64,000 bases of DNA from Kribbella antiqua (GTDB taxonomy: Bacteria; Actinomycetota; Actinomycetes; Propionibacteriales; Kribbellaceae), in contig NZ_SLWR01000002.1 in the NCBI RefSeq assembly GCF_004345665.1, forward strand, positions 558,001 to 622,000, read 5' to 3'. Below the pieces are notes generated by a model. The model had not been told where the DNA came from, did no database searches, and saw only the letters and a list, made by a program, of their open reading frames with translations. Both the position numbers and the translations under genes were made by a program. Position 1 is the first letter of the stretch. The number at the start of each line of letters is the position of its first letter. Positions 33,867-42,023 of this stretch are shown piece by piece.

Positions 33867-34517
33867 TCAGGCGGCGGGGAGGTCGTCCAGGCTTGGGAGC
33901 GGAGCCTGGCTGAGCGAACGCGCCTCCTCGGGCGGGAGGCCGAACATGCGCAGCAGATCCTCGGCGATCTGGTCTGTGGCGGTGGCGTCGTCGCGGTCCG
34001 GGCGGTCGAGGAGGAGCTGACCGAGGGCGAGCAGGGCCCCGCCGGCGATGACGACGGCGAGCTCTGGGTCCTGGGCGGTGAAGCGGCCGGAGTCGATCGC
34101 CGCCTGCAGGTCGCGGATCGCGCGCGGCGCCAGACCGCGCCCCGACGTGATCAGCTCGGTCCCGCTGCGGAGCAGCACCCGGCTCAGCTGCGGCGCCTTC
34201 CGATGCAGCCGCCCAGTCAGCCGGAAGCTCCGCGCGAACGTCTCGGCCGGGTCGTCAGACGACTCACCAAGCGAATCCAGTACGGCGCCGTGCGCCTCGA
34301 GCGCAGCGTCGACAGCGGCCGAGAACAGCTCGTCCTTGGTTTGGAAGTGGTTGTAGAACGAGCCCATCCCGACATCCGCCGCCTTGGTGATCTCCAGTAT
34401 CGGCACGTTCAGGTTGCCGTCGGCGATGAAGGTCTGAGCTGCATGTACGAGCGCCGCCCGGGTGCGCATCTTGCGCCGCTCCAGGCGGTTCGGCTCTGGC
34501 TTGGCGTCGGCTGCCAT
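33867..34517 (-). CDS. TetR-family regulator
   Basis: A 216-residue repressor started at ATG 34517. TAGGGT lies 8 nt upstream and fits a leaderless start; the frame to 34535 is open but lacks support. Residues ~15-62 are the HTH (RMKMRTRAALVHAAQ-like, then LEITKAADVGMGSFYNHFQT). The rest is helical, with LSRVLLRSGTELITSGRGL and a Leu/Ala-rich dimer region. A palindrome at 34538-34555 probably gives autoregulation. No obvious divergent target exists; the next gene is an ArsR-type regulator reading the same way. Confidence 0.88.
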   Translation of the reverse strand: MAADAKPEPNRLERRKMRTRAALVHAAQTFIADGNLNVPILEITKAADVGMGSFYNHFQTKDELFSAAVDAALEAHGAVLDSLGESSDDPAETFARSFRLTGRLHRKAPQLSRVLLRSGTELITSGRGLAPRAIRDLQAAIDSGRFTAQDPELAVVIAGGALLALGQLLLDRPDRDDATATDQIAEDLLRMFGLPPEEARSLSQAPLPSLDDLPAA

Positions 34518-34537
34518 GGCACGAAACCCTAGCATTC

Positions 34538-34555
34538 ATCGTCAGAGATGACGAT
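34538..34555. promoter_or_regulatory. TetR operator candidate
   Basis: ATCGTCA-GAGA-TGACGAT: a perfect 7-bp inverted repeat with a 4-nt spacer, 20 bp upstream of the TetR start. Confidence 0.55.
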
Positions 34556-34621
34556 CTCGTCAGTCCAATGGAGACCACATGGTCGGCCCAGCCTCACGAT
34601 CGGCAGCATGGCGGCCTTCCG

Positions 34622-35572
34622 CTAGCGACGCAGCTGGGCGACGCGGGTGCCGGTGTCGGATTGCCAGTAGAGGACTGAGCGGCCTGCGCGGCGGCGTTCG
34701 AGGAGGCCGGCTTCGGTCAGGATGCGTAGGTGGTCCGCGACCGTGGCCAGGGACAGACCGGTGGTCGCGACCAGGGCGGTGGTGCTGATCGGGGTGGCGG
34801 CTTCGACCAGGATGCGGGCGCGATTCCGGCCGAGCAGTTGTACCAGCGGCTCGGTCGGCGCCTCGCGGGCGGCGAAGATCCCGGTGACGGGATAGGTCAG
34901 GGCAAACAGATCCGGTGGGAACCAGCTGACGTTGACGCGCAGCGTATGGGCCGCGATGAACAGCAGGTCGCGGCCGCGGACGTCCGTCGGCGGGTAGTTC
35001 CAGAGATTGATCTGGATGCGGCCGTCGCCGAGCCAGCGGACGTTCGGACCGAGGTCGCGCAGTACACCCGCCCAGCCCTGCGCGCTCAGCCGCGCCGTAC
35101 GGGACACGATGTCGGCCTGGAGCACCCGGAGCCGTCGCGGCCACTCGGGCTCGACCGTAGCCGCCCACACCCAGCGAAACAGCTCGGCCGCATGCTCGGC
35201 CAGCCCGTTCGACTCCAGCAGGATGTCGGGCAACGGCGTCCGTACGACCCTGAGGTCGGCGCGGATGTGCTCGTCGTCCAGGCCGAGGAGATACTCCAGT
35301 TCGTCCTCGAGGACCATGTTCGGCTCACGCGGTGGCACGGCGATGAAGTCGGCGATCCAGCTGCGGCCGAAGCCGCTGTCGACGATCGCCGCCCAGATCG
35401 GATGAGCGGCGAGCTGCTCCTGGTAAGCGGCGACGTGCGCGTCCTTCCAGGTGCGGTACCAGGGCTCGGTCGGAGCCCTCAGCATCTTCAGCGCGGCTAC
35501 CGTCTCGGTCAGCTGCGACGTACCGAATCGGGCGTTCGCCAGGGTGTCGGCATCGACGAGGAACTCGGACAA
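34622..35572 (-). CDS. ArsR-family regulator with DUF5937 domain
   Basis: A 316-residue regulator. The first ~230 residues form the DUF5937-type sensing region (LTETVAALKMLRAPTEPWYR, GLAEHAAELFRWVWAATVEP, YPVTGIFAAREA). The last ~75 are an ArsR winged HTH (ILVEAATPISTTALVATTGL, TVADHLRILTEAGLLERRRA, GRSVLYW). No CxC-type metal motif is seen in the HTH, so the ligand is probably organic. It starts with TTG 35572, GGAGGCG about 8 nt upstream. It diverges from an MFS transporter gene 60 bp away, the probable target. Confidence 0.87.
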   Translation of the reverse strand: MSEFLVDADTLANARFGTSQLTETVAALKMLRAPTEPWYRTWKDAHVAAYQEQLAAHPIWAAIVDSGFGRSWIADFIAVPPREPNMVLEDELEYLLGLDDEHIRADLRVVRTPLPDILLESNGLAEHAAELFRWVWAATVEPEWPRRLRVLQADIVSRTARLSAQGWAGVLRDLGPNVRWLGDGRIQINLWNYPPTDVRGRDLLFIAAHTLRVNVSWFPPDLFALTYPVTGIFAAREAPTEPLVQLLGRNRARILVEAATPISTTALVATTGLSLATVADHLRILTEAGLLERRRAGRSVLYWQSDTGTRVAQLRR

Positions 35573-35631
35573 GGTTTCGCCTCCATCCGAAACTGTAGGT
35601 GGCCGATCGACCGGAGTCGATCCTCGGTGGC

Positions 35632-36876
35632 ATGACTACTTACCGCCAGCTCTTCGCGAATCAGGAGTTCCGCAGCCTGTGGATCGGCAGCGCACTCGGC
35701 ACTGCCTCCTCGACGATGACGAGCCTGACACTCGCACTGATGGTCGACGCGGCCACTGGTTCGGCGCTGCTGGCGGCTCTGGTGATGTTCGGTCCGTCGC
35801 TGGCTCAGGTATTGGGCGCCTCAACGCTGATGTCGGCGGCCGACACCGCGCGACCGCGGCGCGTCCTGATCATGCTCGCCACGCTGTCGACAGTGGCGGT
35901 CGGTGCTCAAGCCGCTCTCGATCTGAACGCCGGGACGCGACTGCTGCTGGCCCTGCTGGTGGCGTATGGCCTGTCGATCGGATCCGGTGTGCGCTGGGGT
36001 CTGCTGAACGAGGTGGTCGACAAGGACCAGTTCGTGCTCGGCCGCTCCGCGATGAACCTGTCCGTCGGCGCCATGCAGATCGCCGGCTTCGGTACGGCGG
36101 GATTGTTGCTGCAGGCCCTCAGTCCGTCCACGGTGCTGTGGCTGGCGACCGGCGCCTCGGCGCTGGCCATCCCGGCGTTCCGTTTCGGCCTGCGCGACCG
36201 CGCTCCCCGGCGGGTCGCCCGTACCGGTTTCGGCGAGACGTGGCGCGGCAACCGCCGCCTGCTCGGCCAGGCCAGCACTCGGCCGTTGCTGCTTGCCCTG
36301 TCGATCCCGAACGGCTTGATCGTCGGCTGCGAGGCACTCTTCGTCCCGTACGCCGGATCGGGCGCCGGCTGGCTGTTGGCCGCAGGAGCCGCCGGCATGA
36401 TGACCGGGGACCTCGTGATCGGTCGTTTCCTCAGCCCCTCGGGTCGCCGGACCGCTGGACGCTGGCTGCGGTACCTCCTCGCCGTACCGTTCCTCGGATT
36501 CGCGTTCGAGCTGCCGATCGCCGTACTGGCCGTATTTGTTGCCCTCGGCAGCTTTGGCTATTCGGCGTCGCTCGCACAGCAGGAGGTCCTCGTCGACCTG
36601 ACTCCGGTGGAGCTGCGGGGGCAAGTCCTCGGCCTGGAATCAGCTCTCCGGATGACAGCATTCGGCGTTTTTGCCATCCTGGCCGGCGCCCTCGCCGATC
36701 TGACCGCGGCTGGCCCCGGTATCACCACGTTCGCTGTCGCCTCTCTGCTTGCTTCGCTCGCACTGACGCCTCCGCTTGCCCGGGTCATGTCGATAGGCTC
36801 GGCGCGTGGAGATAGTGCGGCTGCGGAACGTCTCGAAACGGTACGGCCGGCGGCGGGAGGTGCTGGCGGACGTTGA
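35632..36876 (+). CDS. MFS transporter
   Basis: A 414-residue membrane transporter with about 11-12 segments, started at ATG 35632. It opens YRQLFANQEFRSLWIGSALG, typical of MFS_3/enterobactin-exporter-like proteins in actinobacteria. It lacks a textbook motif A in the first loop but has DTARPRRVLIMLATLS at that site. The last ~20 residues are polar and overlap the next gene, an ABC ATPase, by 71 nt in another frame. It is probably an efflux protein controlled by the divergent ArsR/DUF5937 regulator. Confidence 0.86.
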   Translation: MTTYRQLFANQEFRSLWIGSALGTASSTMTSLTLALMVDAATGSALLAALVMFGPSLAQVLGASTLMSAADTARPRRVLIMLATLSTVAVGAQAALDLNAGTRLLLALLVAYGLSIGSGVRWGLLNEVVDKDQFVLGRSAMNLSVGAMQIAGFGTAGLLLQALSPSTVLWLATGASALAIPAFRFGLRDRAPRRVARTGFGETWRGNRRLLGQASTRPLLLALSIPNGLIVGCEALFVPYAGSGAGWLLAAGAAGMMTGDLVIGRFLSPSGRRTAGRWLRYLLAVPFLGFAFELPIAVLAVFVALGSFGYSASLAQQEVLVDLTPVELRGQVLGLESALRMTAFGVFAILAGALADLTAAGPGITTFAVASLLASLALTPPLARVMSIGSARGDSAAAERLETVRPAAGGAGGR

Positions 36877-37615
36877 CCTACAGGTCGCGGCCGGCGAACT
36901 GCTGGCACTGGTCGGCGCGAACGGCTCCGGCAAGTCGACTGTGCTGAAACTGATGGTCGGCCTGTCGCGACCAACGTCGGGGACCGTACGGCGGAACGCG
37001 CAAGTCGTGAGCTACGTCCCGGACGTCTTCGCCTCGCACGACCGCTTGTCGGCGTCGGCGTACCTCAGGCACATGGGACGGATCCGGGGACTCTCGAGCC
37101 ACGCGGCCAGGAAACGCTCGGACGAACTGCTCGACAGACTCGCTCTGGCAGGCGGCGCAGACACACCCATGCGCAAGCTGTCCAAGGGCAACGCCCAGAA
37201 GGTCGCCCTGGCTCAGGCACTGCTGGAGCCACCACAACTCCTGGTGCTCGACGAGCCATGGGCCGGACTTGACGCGATCGCCCACGGCACGTTGCGCGAG
37301 CTCCTGACTGAGACCGCCAACCAGGGTGCAGCTGTCGCCTTCACCGAGCACTCCGACGACACCGTCAAGTCCACCGCCACCCGCGTTTGCGAACTTCGCA
37401 ACGGGAAGCTCGTTTCGGGCACCACCGCCACTCTGACCGAGATCACCCTGACGTCCGGACCGGATCTCGACTGGTCCCAGCAGCCAGACGTTCTCGAGGT
37501 ACGACGGAACGATGACGGCGTGACGCTGATCCTGCCGACCGGCAGCCACGACGCCGCGTTGCTCACGGCACTCACCCACGGCTGCTCTGTCACCTCTGTC
37601 CGGCGGGTGCAATGA
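36806..37615 (+). CDS. ABC transporter ATP-binding protein
   Basis: A 269-residue ATPase. Walker A is GANGSGKST, the signature region is KLSKGNAQKVALAQALL (the canonical LSGGQ appears as LSKGN), and Walker B is LLVLDEPWAGLD. A conserved switch His is in AFTEHSDD. GTG 36806 gives the natural start (VEIVRLRNVSKRYG) and lies inside the MFS gene. The last ~60 residues resemble the C-terminal extension of drug/antibiotic exporters of the CcmA type. The 4-nt overlap with the next, membrane-protein gene shows they form one exporter. Confidence 0.92.
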   Translation: MEIVRLRNVSKRYGRRREVLADVDLQVAAGELLALVGANGSGKSTVLKLMVGLSRPTSGTVRRNAQVVSYVPDVFASHDRLSASAYLRHMGRIRGLSSHAARKRSDELLDRLALAGGADTPMRKLSKGNAQKVALAQALLEPPQLLVLDEPWAGLDAIAHGTLRELLTETANQGAAVAFTEHSDDTVKSTATRVCELRNGKLVSGTTATLTEITLTSGPDLDWSQQPDVLEVRRNDDGVTLILPTGSHDAALLTALTHGCSVTSVRRVQ

Positions 37616-38259
37616 CCGCCCTCTATCGGTACCTACTCGTCAGCGTCCTGCTCTCCCAGCGCTATTTACCACCGACCTTGATCTTCCTGGCCTTGATGGC
37701 GGTCGGCACCACCTCCGACTCCGGACCTCTGCAGGAGTCCTATGCGTTCTGCGTGCTGGCGATGCTCGTCTGTACCACCTGGCTGACGGTCAGCATCGTC
37801 AACCACGAGGACCCGACCCAGCACCAGATCACCCGGGTCATGATCGGCAGCTCTCTGCGTGTCCTCGCCACCACGGTCGCCGTTGTCCTCTCCTGGTGCG
37901 TCCCGCTCCTGGTGATCGGACTCGTCTACCCGATCGTCACCGGCAAGCACGTCGTCACCCTCGGCGCGCTCACGATCGGCGGCATCGCCGAATCAGCCGC
38001 CGCGATGATCGGCATCGCCATCGGTCTGCTCTGCTCGCGCCTTGTCATCCCGCGCATCGGCATCGCCATGCTCGCTGCAGCCGCCGCCCTCCTCGCCGTA
38101 CTGCTGGTCCGCTGGATTTCCCCCATCCGTCCGCTGATGAGCATGCTGTCCAACGACAGCACGGCTGTCGTGCCCTTCACACTTCTCACGGCACTGTGCG
38201 CTGCGATCCTCTGCGCTGCTGTCATCGCCACTGGAGCTCTCGCCGACCGGAAGGAGTGA
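37612..38259 (+). CDS. ABC-2-like exporter membrane subunit
   Basis: A 215-residue integral membrane protein with six hydrophobic segments and no soluble domain, starting at ATG 37612, overlapping the ATPase stop by 4 nt. Sequence similarity to named permeases is weak. Assignment as the transmembrane partner rests on translational coupling to the ATPase, size and topology. A conserved-looking MSMLSNDST loop precedes the last helix. Substrate unknown. Confidence 0.72.
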   Translation: MTALYRYLLVSVLLSQRYLPPTLIFLALMAVGTTSDSGPLQESYAFCVLAMLVCTTWLTVSIVNHEDPTQHQITRVMIGSSLRVLATTVAVVLSWCVPLLVIGLVYPIVTGKHVVTLGALTIGGIAESAAAMIGIAIGLLCSRLVIPRIGIAMLAAAAALLAVLLVRWISPIRPLMSMLSNDSTAVVPFTLLTALCAAILCAAVIATGALADRKE

Positions 38260-38261
38260 GG

Positions 38262-39308
38262 TCAGGAGGCGGCGACCGACTGGTACTGATTGGGGGCGGC
38301 GGAGCCGCGGACGATCAGGGTGGTGGCGAGCTCGACGTGGTGGGAGTCGACCTTCTCGCCGGCGGCGAGTTGGAGTGCGGTGCGAAGAGCTACGGCGCCC
38401 ATCTCGCGAAGAGGCTGCTTGACCGTCGTCAACGGCGGCGAGGCCAAGCGGGCGGCCTGGGTGTCGTCGAAGCCGACGACGCTGAGGTCTTCTGGCACCC
38501 GAAGGCCGCGGGCGCGGGCCGCTTCGAGGACGCCGAGCGCCACCTCGTCGCTGCCGGCGAAGATCGCGGACGGCCGGTCCTGACAGTCGAGCATTGACGC
38601 GGCGCCTTCCACGCCGTCGTCGTACAAGAAGTCCCGGAGCCAGATGAACTCCGGCGGTACGTCGGCGCCGACCGACTCCATCGCACTGCGGAAGCCGCTC
38701 AGCCGCGCCTGATTGCAGCTCGAGGTCGGCTGACCCCCGACGTACCCGATGCGCCGATGCCCGAGGGACAGCAGGTACTGAGTGGCTGCCATCCCGCCGG
38801 CGAAGTTGGTCGAGCCGACACTGGCCACGTCCGGCTGCGGGATGTTGGCCGGGTCGATGACCACGAGGGGCAACCGGGCCCGGGCCAGCGCGGCAAGGTC
38901 TGCGTCGGCGAGCTGACTGGTGATGCCGATCGCGGCACGGCGATCGGCGGAGATGAGCTCGCGGATCCAGCGCGCCGCGCGGCCGCTGCTCGACGTCGGC
39001 GGGTGCGGCGGATGCGTGGTCAGGACGACGTCCACGCCGGCCGCCTGGCCGGCCTCGACGACGCCCTGGATCACTTCGACCGAGTAGGCGTTCAGGACAC
39101 CTTGGTAGAACAACTCGATCGTGTCGCGCTGGACCCGGTCCGGGCGGCGGCCGACGTACCCGTGTTTCTGCAGGATCTCCTGCACCCGTGCCCGGGTCAC
39201 CGGCGAGACGTCGCTGCGGCCGTTGAGCACCTTGGAGACCGTCGCGACGGACACTCCCGCCGTACTCGCGACGCTGGCCAGGGTGACACGGCCCTTCAGT
39301 CGTGGCAT
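38262..39308 (-). CDS. LacI-family regulator of the GH3/ABC sugar locus
   Basis: A 348-residue repressor. Residues 1-60 hold the HTH and hinge (VTLASVASTAGVSVATVSKV, LNGRSDVSPVTRARVQEIL). The sensor domain contains YVGGQPTSSCNQARLSGFRS, PSAIFAGSDEVALGVLEAAR and DLSVVGFDDTQAARLASPPL. It lies 4 bp downstream of the GH3 gene with GGAGG before ATG 39308, so it is translated from the same mRNA. Its likely sites are the palindromes in the 41.7-42.0 kb divergent region. By the analogy of bxl-type systems it would respond to a xylo- or gluco-oligosaccharide. Confidence 0.92.
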   Translation of the reverse strand: MPRLKGRVTLASVASTAGVSVATVSKVLNGRSDVSPVTRARVQEILQKHGYVGRRPDRVQRDTIELFYQGVLNAYSVEVIQGVVEAGQAAGVDVVLTTHPPHPPTSSSGRAARWIRELISADRRAAIGITSQLADADLAALARARLPLVVIDPANIPQPDVASVGSTNFAGGMAATQYLLSLGHRRIGYVGGQPTSSCNQARLSGFRSAMESVGADVPPEFIWLRDFLYDDGVEGAASMLDCQDRPSAIFAGSDEVALGVLEAARARGLRVPEDLSVVGFDDTQAARLASPPLTTVKQPLREMGAVALRTALQLAAGEKVDSHHVELATTLIVRGSAAPNQYQSVAAS

Positions 39309-39312
39309 CTCA

Positions 39313-41679
39313 TCACCCTCCTCCAGCTTCGACGATCTCGACAGGGGTCGTCAGGACGCGATCGTGCCCCACAACCCTCACATCACCGGTGATTCGTACG
39401 ACGGCGCGACACGGCAGGTCCACCGACGACGTACCGACGAGGACCTCGAAGTCACCAGGCTCGACGATCCGGCGCAGATCCGGACCGGTGTACGCCGTCC
39501 GGTCCGCGTGCACCTGGAAGGTGACGTCCTTCGCCGAGCCCGGCTCCAGCGACACCCGGGCGAACCCGGTCAGCTGCTTCAGCGGCCGGGCAACCCGGGC
39601 GACCACATCGTGCAGGTAAAGCTGAACGACCTCGTCACCAGCTCGCTCGCCGGTGTTGCGGACCCGCACGGTCGCGGTGAACTGACCGTCGTTCCCGATC
39701 TCGGTCGCACTGAGCCGCAACTCGCCGACCTCGAAGGTGGTGTACGACGATCCGTGGCCGAACGGGAACAGCGGCACGACCTCCAGACCGCTGATGCCCG
39801 CGCTCTCGACGCTGCCGAGCGCCGGCTGCAAATACGTGCCGGGCTGTCCGCCGACGTGCTTCGGGATCTGCACCGGCAACTTGCCGCTCGGCACGATCCG
39901 CCCGCTGAGGACACCGGCGATCGCGGCCGCACCTTCCTGACCGGGCATAAACGCTTGAACCACCCCGGCCCACCGATCCGCGAACTCCCCCAGCGCATAA
40001 GGACGACCGGAGACGACAACCACCACAACCGGCGTACCGGTGTCGAGAAGCCGGGTGAGTAGCTCTGCTTGTACGCCGGGCAGCCGCAGATCCTCGGCAT
40101 CGCAGCCCTCCCCCGACGTGCCGTGGCCGAACAGGCCGGCCAGGTCACCGACGAACGCGACCACCAACTCCGCGTCGCGAGCCGCTGCAACAGCCGCTTC
40201 GAAGCCGGACCGGTCGTCGCCGGACACCGCGCAGCCCACCTCGTGCACGAGCTCGACATCCGGGAGTTCGTTGCGCAGGGCATCGAGTGGGCTGCGCACC
40301 TCGACCCCCATGCCGCGCTCGGGGTAACGCGGCAGGACGTGGTTGGGGAACGAGTAGCAACCCATCATCGTCTTCGCGTCGGCCGCACAGGGCCCGACCA
40401 CCGCGATCCGTCGTACGCCCGGATCGAGCGGCAAGGCAGAGCCCGCATCCAGCAGTACGACGGACCGTTCGGCGAGCTGCCGCGCGATCTCACGGTTCTC
40501 GGCGGAGTCGAGGTCGACGCTGTCGCGGACCGAACCCTCAGGAGTCCAGTCGGGATCAAGCAGGCCGAGCTTGACCTTCTGCAGCAGCAGACGCCGGGCC
40601 GCCCGATCGACCAGGTCCTCGGACACCTCGCCCGATCGCACCTGCTCGACCAGACTCGCGAAGCCGATGGTGTCCGGCAGTTCGACATCGGTGCCGGTGG
40701 TCAGCGCAAGCGCGCCCGCATCGGCCGTGTCGACCGCGACGCGATGCATCGACGCGAGGAACGGCACGGCCCAGTAGTCCGAGACAACAGTGCCGGCGAA
40801 CCCCCAGTCGTCCCGTAGTACATCGGTGAACAACCAGGTGTCGGCACTCGCCGGCAGGCCGTCGATATCGGCGTACGAGCTCATCACCGAGCCGGCATCG
40901 GCGGTCGCGATCGCGGTCTCGAACGTCGGCAGGATGAAGTCGAGCAGCTCACGCTTCCCCATCGACACCGGTCCGTGATTGCGGCCGGCCCTGGACGCGG
41001 AGTAGCCGGCGAAGTGCTTCAGCGTCGCGAGTACGCCGCCGCTCTGCAACCCCCGCACGTACGCCGATCCGAGCATCGCGACCAGGTACGGATCCTCGCC
41101 CATCGTCTCCTCGACGCGACCCCACCGATAGTCACGTACGACGTCCAGCACCGGCGACAGCCCCTGATGCACACCGACCGCGGCCATGTCCCGCCCGATC
41201 GCGGCGGCCATCCGCTCGACCAGCCCGGGATCGAAGGTCGCACCCCACGCGATCGACGCCGGGTAGACCGTCGCGCCGTACGTGGTGAAGCCGGTCAGGC
41301 ACTCCTCGTGGATCAGCGCCGGAACACCGAGCCGCGAACCCTCCAGGACCACGTGATGCTGGCGGATCACCTCGGCGACGCCCTGCTCGACCGTTTGCGG
41401 GACGCTGCCCCAGACCCGGGTGAGGTGGCCGAGTCCGTCCCGGCTCGCCTCCTCCAGCGACAGCGATCCGCCGGCGGCGAAGACGTCCTCCATCGGCGCG
41501 ACGTTGATCGTCTCGTCGGCCGGCAGTTCGGTGTCGGCCATGTCGTTGCCGGCCCAGCGGCTGCCGAGCTGGGCGACCTTCTCCTCCAGCGTCATCGCCT
41601 GCAGGAGCAGTTCCACCCGCTTCTCGGCGGACAGTGCGGTGTCCTGCCACGGACGGTCGGGCGAGCTCGCGGTGGTCAA
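39313..41679 (-). CDS. GH3 beta-xylosidase/beta-glucosidase
   Basis: A 788-residue cytosolic glycosidase. GH3 barrel motifs are AMTLEEKVAQLGSRW, LIHEECLTGFTTYGATVYPA, GLSPVLDVVRDYRWGRVEET, TLKHFAGYSASRAGRNHGPV, and the nucleophile in TVVSDYWAV. The alpha/beta sandwich (VVVVVVSGRPYALGEF) and a fibronectin-like C-terminus (FGHGSSYTTFEVGELRLSA) follow. The HEECLTG and DYRWGRVEE segments are typical of BxlA-type enzymes. I start it at TTG 41679 because AAGGGAG lies 8 nt upstream; an ATG at 41697 is in frame but would place that site inside the gene. It acts on oligosaccharides delivered by the divergent ABC importer. Confidence 0.9.
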   Translation of the reverse strand: MTTASSPDRPWQDTALSAEKRVELLLQAMTLEEKVAQLGSRWAGNDMADTELPADETINVAPMEDVFAAGGSLSLEEASRDGLGHLTRVWGSVPQTVEQGVAEVIRQHHVVLEGSRLGVPALIHEECLTGFTTYGATVYPASIAWGATFDPGLVERMAAAIGRDMAAVGVHQGLSPVLDVVRDYRWGRVEETMGEDPYLVAMLGSAYVRGLQSGGVLATLKHFAGYSASRAGRNHGPVSMGKRELLDFILPTFETAIATADAGSVMSSYADIDGLPASADTWLFTDVLRDDWGFAGTVVSDYWAVPFLASMHRVAVDTADAGALALTTGTDVELPDTIGFASLVEQVRSGEVSEDLVDRAARRLLLQKVKLGLLDPDWTPEGSVRDSVDLDSAENREIARQLAERSVVLLDAGSALPLDPGVRRIAVVGPCAADAKTMMGCYSFPNHVLPRYPERGMGVEVRSPLDALRNELPDVELVHEVGCAVSGDDRSGFEAAVAAARDAELVVAFVGDLAGLFGHGTSGEGCDAEDLRLPGVQAELLTRLLDTGTPVVVVVVSGRPYALGEFADRWAGVVQAFMPGQEGAAAIAGVLSGRIVPSGKLPVQIPKHVGGQPGTYLQPALGSVESAGISGLEVVPLFPFGHGSSYTTFEVGELRLSATEIGNDGQFTATVRVRNTGERAGDEVVQLYLHDVVARVARPLKQLTGFARVSLEPGSAKDVTFQVHADRTAYTGPDLRRIVEPGDFEVLVGTSSVDLPCRAVVRITGDVRVVGHDRVLTTPVEIVEAGGG

Positions 41680-41720
41680 GAAATTCTCCCTTAACATCTA
41701 CCCTTTGCCGTGACAAAGTA

Positions 41721-41735
41721 TCGAAAAAGTTTCGA
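41721..41735. promoter_or_regulatory. LacI operator candidate before the GH3 gene
   Basis: TCGAAA-AAG-TTTCGA, a perfect 6-bp inverted repeat. On the minus strand it sits directly upstream of TACTTT (41720-41715), a plausible -10 box for the GH3/LacI transcript, so binding would block that promoter. Confidence 0.55.
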
Positions 41736-41850
41736 GGATTCCGGAGCTGGTCCGCGTCGTCGTCACGATCGGTGGGAAGCCGGTGGATCGCCTGTGACAG
41801 CAGGGAATCCGTGACCTCACTGTGACCCCAAAGAGGGCTTAGTTCAAGTC

Positions 41851-41879
41851 TTGACAGCGATACTCGCGAAATCTACGTT
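41851..41879 (+). promoter_or_regulatory. Promoter of the sugar ABC operon
   Basis: Consensus -35 TTGACA (41851-41856), a 17-bp spacer and TACGTT (41874-41879). The transcript would have a leader of about 135 nt before GTG 42024. Confidence 0.6.
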
Positions 41880-42023
41880 ACGAAACATAGTCTTAATCGG
41901 CAGGTGCTTCCGCTACCTCGTGGAGCATCCGGCCGGAAGGTTTCGACCTGTCCGGACGGCGGCCCCGCACCTGGCAACCACGTCGCCGTGGAGCGGTCCG
42001 CGGCATGGAGTACGGAGATCACT

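Larger units (their letters stand above)
41698..42023. promoter_or_regulatory. Divergent control region of the GH3/LacI and ABC operons
   Basis: A 326-bp region without a gene. From left to right it holds CTTTG-CCGTGA-CAAAG (41703-41718), the palindrome at 41721-41735, three TGTGAC/CGTGAC words (41793-41826), a strong promoter (41851-41879), and an A/T-rich TTACGAAACATAGT stretch that may be another operator half. The last ~100 bp before 42024 show nothing I recognise. Confidence 0.6.

Noticed and set aside
34569-34697. 43-codon plus-strand frame after the TetR operator
   Set aside because: Mostly antisense to the ArsR gene end; no ribosome binding site or similarity.
41793-41826. Three TGTGAC-like words as CRP sites
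   Set aside because: Spacing is irregular (17 and 11 bp) and none forms the inverted TGTGA-N6-TCACA site.
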